From contig JAOPYI010000027.1 of assembly GCA_025964675.1 (NCBI GenBank), positions 1 through 64,000 of the forward strand: 64,000 bases of DNA, in the 5' to 3' direction. The notes below the pieces were generated by a model that did no database searches, was not told where the DNA came from, and worked only from the letters and a program-made list of their open reading frames with translations. A program made the position numbers and the translations under genes. This DNA comes from Sphaerisporangium sp. Lineage in GTDB: Bacteria; Actinomycetota; Actinomycetes; Streptosporangiales; Streptosporangiaceae. Positions 62,282-64,000 of the stretch are shown here, piece after piece (the first letter of the stretch is position 1; each line of letters opens with the position of its first letter).

Positions 62282-63250
62282 GTGGAAAGCGCGATCGTGG
62301 GCCGAGGCGCGCGGATGACCGGGTTCGGATTCGGCGGCGCGCCGATCGGCAACCTGTTCTCGGCGATCTCCGACGGGGAAGCCGTGGAAGCGGTCGAGGC
62401 GGCCTGGGCGGCCGGGATCCGCTACTTCGACACCGCCCCTCACTACGGGCTCGGGCTCTCCGAGCGCCGCCTCGGTGAGGCGCTCCGCGCCCATCCGCGT
62501 GACCAGTACACGCTGTCCACCAAGGTGGGCAGGCTGCTGGTGCCCTCCTCCGGCGGCGGGTGCGACAAGCAGGGCTTCGACGTGCCCGCGAGCTACAGTC
62601 GGGTCTGGGACTTCTCCCGCGACGGGGTGCGCCGGTCTATCGAGGAGAGCCTCCAACGCCTGGGACACGACTCGGTCGACATCGTCCTCATCCACGACCC
62701 CGACGACCACTGGACGGAGGCGGTCGGCGAGGCATACCCGGCGCTGGCCGAGCTCCGCGACCAAGGCGTGGTCAAGGCGGTCGGCGTCGGCATGAACCAG
62801 TGGGAGATGCTCGCGGGCTTCGTCAAGGAGACCGACGTCGACCTGATCATGCTCGCCGGACGCTACACCTTGCTCGACCAGTCGGGCGCGGCCGAGCTGC
62901 TGCCGATGTGCGTGGAGCGTGGCGTCTCGGTGCTCGCGGCCGGGGTCTTCAACAGCGGGCTCCTCGCCACGCACGACGCGACCGGCACGTACAACTACGG
63001 GCCCGCGCCGGACGCCCTGGTCGAGCGCGCGCGGCGCATCGCTGTCGTGTGCGAGCGTTACGGGGTGACGCTTCCGCAGGCGGCCCTGGCCTTCCCCTCG
63101 CGGCATCCGGCCGTGGTCTCCGTGATCGCCGGTGCCCGCTCCGCGGCCGAGGTCGAGCGCAACGCGGCCCTCGCCGCGAGCCCTGTGCCCGACGACCTCT
63201 GGACGGCCCTCATCGAAGAGTCCCTGATCGAGGGTGCCGACCGCGAATGA
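62282..63250 (+). CDS. Aldo/keto reductase, probable L-fucose dehydrogenase
   Basis: 322 residues from GTG 62282 with GAAGGAG eight bases upstream. AKR barrel: GFGGAPIGNLFSAISDGEAV, GIRYFDTAPHYGLGLSERRL (Asp, Tyr), LSTKVGRLLVPS (Lys), VDIVLIHDPDDHWTE (His): the complete catalytic tetrad. The form without phosphate and GLGLSERRLG is that of D-threo-aldose/L-fucose 1-dehydrogenases. It would oxidise L-fucose to the lactone. Follows the permease by 147 bp with no gene between; followed 25 bp later by the lactonase. Confidence 0.88.
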   Translation: MESAIVGRGARMTGFGFGGAPIGNLFSAISDGEAVEAVEAAWAAGIRYFDTAPHYGLGLSERRLGEALRAHPRDQYTLSTKVGRLLVPSSGGGCDKQGFDVPASYSRVWDFSRDGVRRSIEESLQRLGHDSVDIVLIHDPDDHWTEAVGEAYPALAELRDQGVVKAVGVGMNQWEMLAGFVKETDVDLIMLAGRYTLLDQSGAAELLPMCVERGVSVLAAGVFNSGLLATHDATGTYNYGPAPDALVERARRIAVVCERYGVTLPQAALAFPSRHPAVVSVIAGARSAAEVERNAALAASPVPDDLWTALIEESLIEGADRE

Positions 63251-63275
63251 TCACGATGTCCGAGTCTGGAGACGC

Positions 63276-64000
63276 ATGATCGACGCTCATCACCACCTGT
63301 GGGATCCGGCGAAGCGCGACTACCCGTGGCTGGCGGGGGAGGCGCTGGCACCGCTGCGCAAGCCGTACCAGGTCGAGGACCTGCGGCGGGAGACGGCGGC
63401 CGCCGGCGTCACGGGCACGGTGCTGGTCCAGACGGTGGGCTCGGTGGAGGAGACCGAGGAGTTCCTGGCGACCGCCGCCGCCTCTGACGGCCTCGTGGCG
63501 GGCGTCGTCGGGTGGGTCGACATCACCGCTCCCGACGTGGCGGACGAGATCCTACGGCTGCGCACAGGGCCGGGCGGAGACCTGCTGGTAGGAATCCGGC
63601 ATCAGGTGCAGGACGAGGCGGACCCTGCGTGGCTCTCACGTGCGGACGTACGGCACGGCATTCGGGCCGTCGGCCAGGCCGGGCTCGCCTACGACCTTCT
63701 CGTCCTCATCCACCAGCTGCCGGCGGCTCGCGAGTTGGTCCGCGACCTTACGGGCGTGCGCTTCGTCCTGAATCACGGCGCCAAGCCCCCGATCGCGTCG
63801 GGCGCCGTCGAACCGTGGGCGAGCGAGATCAAGGCAATCGCCGAGTCGCCCAACGTGACCTGCAAGCTGTCCGGCCTGGTCACCGAGGCCGACTGGACGG
63901 ACTGGGACGCTCAGCGCATCGCCCCGTACGCCGACCACATCATCTCCTGTTTCGGCCCGGAGCGGGTGATGTTCGGCTCGGACTGGCCGGTGTGCGAGCT
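63276..64000 (+). CDS. Amidohydrolase family, probable L-fuconolactonase (3' end cut by window edge)
   Basis: Open frame from ATG 63276 to the last base, 241 codons, so the C-terminus (about 40-50 residues) is missing. It begins MIDAHHHLWDPAKRDYPWLA with the metal-binding HxH, contains VLNHGAKPPIASGAVEPWAS (His), KLSGLVTEADWTDWD, and ends at MFGSDWPVCEL with the barrel Asp. This is the TIM-barrel amidohydrolase_2 type found with L-fuconate dehydratase, hydrolysing fuconolactone to fuconate. It completes the pathway. Confidence 0.9.
   Translation, partial: MIDAHHHLWDPAKRDYPWLAGEALAPLRKPYQVEDLRRETAAAGVTGTVLVQTVGSVEETEEFLATAAASDGLVAGVVGWVDITAPDVADEILRLRTGPGGDLLVGIRHQVQDEADPAWLSRADVRHGIRAVGQAGLAYDLLVLIHQLPAARELVRDLTGVRFVLNHGAKPPIASGAVEPWASEIKAIAESPNVTCKLSGLVTEADWTDWDAQRIAPYADHIISCFGPERVMFGSDWPVCE

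Overview
The window is high-GC actinobacterial DNA, most like a Streptosporangiales-type soil actinomycete. Pointers are the actinobacterial multifunctional 2-oxoglutarate decarboxylase (kgd), F420-type pyridoxamine-oxidase-fold and nitroreductase proteins, a DUF574-type methyltransferase, a DUF6104 protein, frequent GTG/TTG starts, four-base ATGA/GTGA gene overlaps, and an actinobacterial cysteine-type leader peptide. No rRNA, tRNA, CRISPR array or phage module was seen. Assignments rest on motif recognition by eye; no database search was run.

Layout. 0-18.7 kb is mostly core-like: a DUF2000/AraC divergent pair, an L,D-transpeptidase, a secreted Ig-like protein with a histidine-rich tail, a quinone reductase-like enzyme, a PadR/DUF4097 pair with a candidate operator, a LacI remnant beside a PfkB kinase, kgd, a B3/4-domain protein, an ArsR/MFS operon behind two tandem operators, an MBL hydrolase, and a flavin reductase operon preceded by a good promoter and a cysteine-type leader peptide. 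18.8-27.4 kb holds an SDR and then a sugar uptake and catabolism cluster (ROK regulator, RbsA/RbsC-type ABC importer with a Tat lipoprotein binding protein, Gfo/Idh/MocA dehydrogenase, TIM-barrel isomerase). 27.4-29.3 kb is a redox group (zinc alcohol dehydrogenase, 3Fe-4S ferredoxin, PPOX protein).

29.3-31.4 kb is scrambled: gene remnants surround an internally deleted ISKra4-type insertion sequence with short matching ends. 31.4-43.0 kb is a dormancy/hypoxia-type island: universal stress proteins, flavodoxin, zinc alcohol dehydrogenases, Hsp20, CBS-BON protein, PPOX proteins, hemerythrin, and a GNAT/acyl-CoA synthetase fusion. At least five GGGAC-type palindromes there resemble DosR boxes. 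The island is visibly decaying: two genes carry single-base frameshifts and four are truncated.

43-55 kb contains methyltransferases, a small secreted protein, a glycosylation group (prenyltransferase-like protein, methyltransferase, GT4, GDP-mannose 4,6-dehydratase, PIG-V-type mannosyltransferase), a membrane-anchored multicopper oxidase, and a cytochrome P450 with a steroid-P450-like helix I. 55.4-64.0 kb is a nearly complete non-phosphorylative L-fucose pathway: aldo/keto reductase, fuconolactonase (cut by the right edge), fuconate dehydratase, SDR, FAH-family hydrolase, plus a dedicated ABC importer. Three KstR-like palindromes (TNNAACNNGTTNNA) lie upstream of the P450, the PPOX/ferredoxin group and the GDP-mannose dehydratase.
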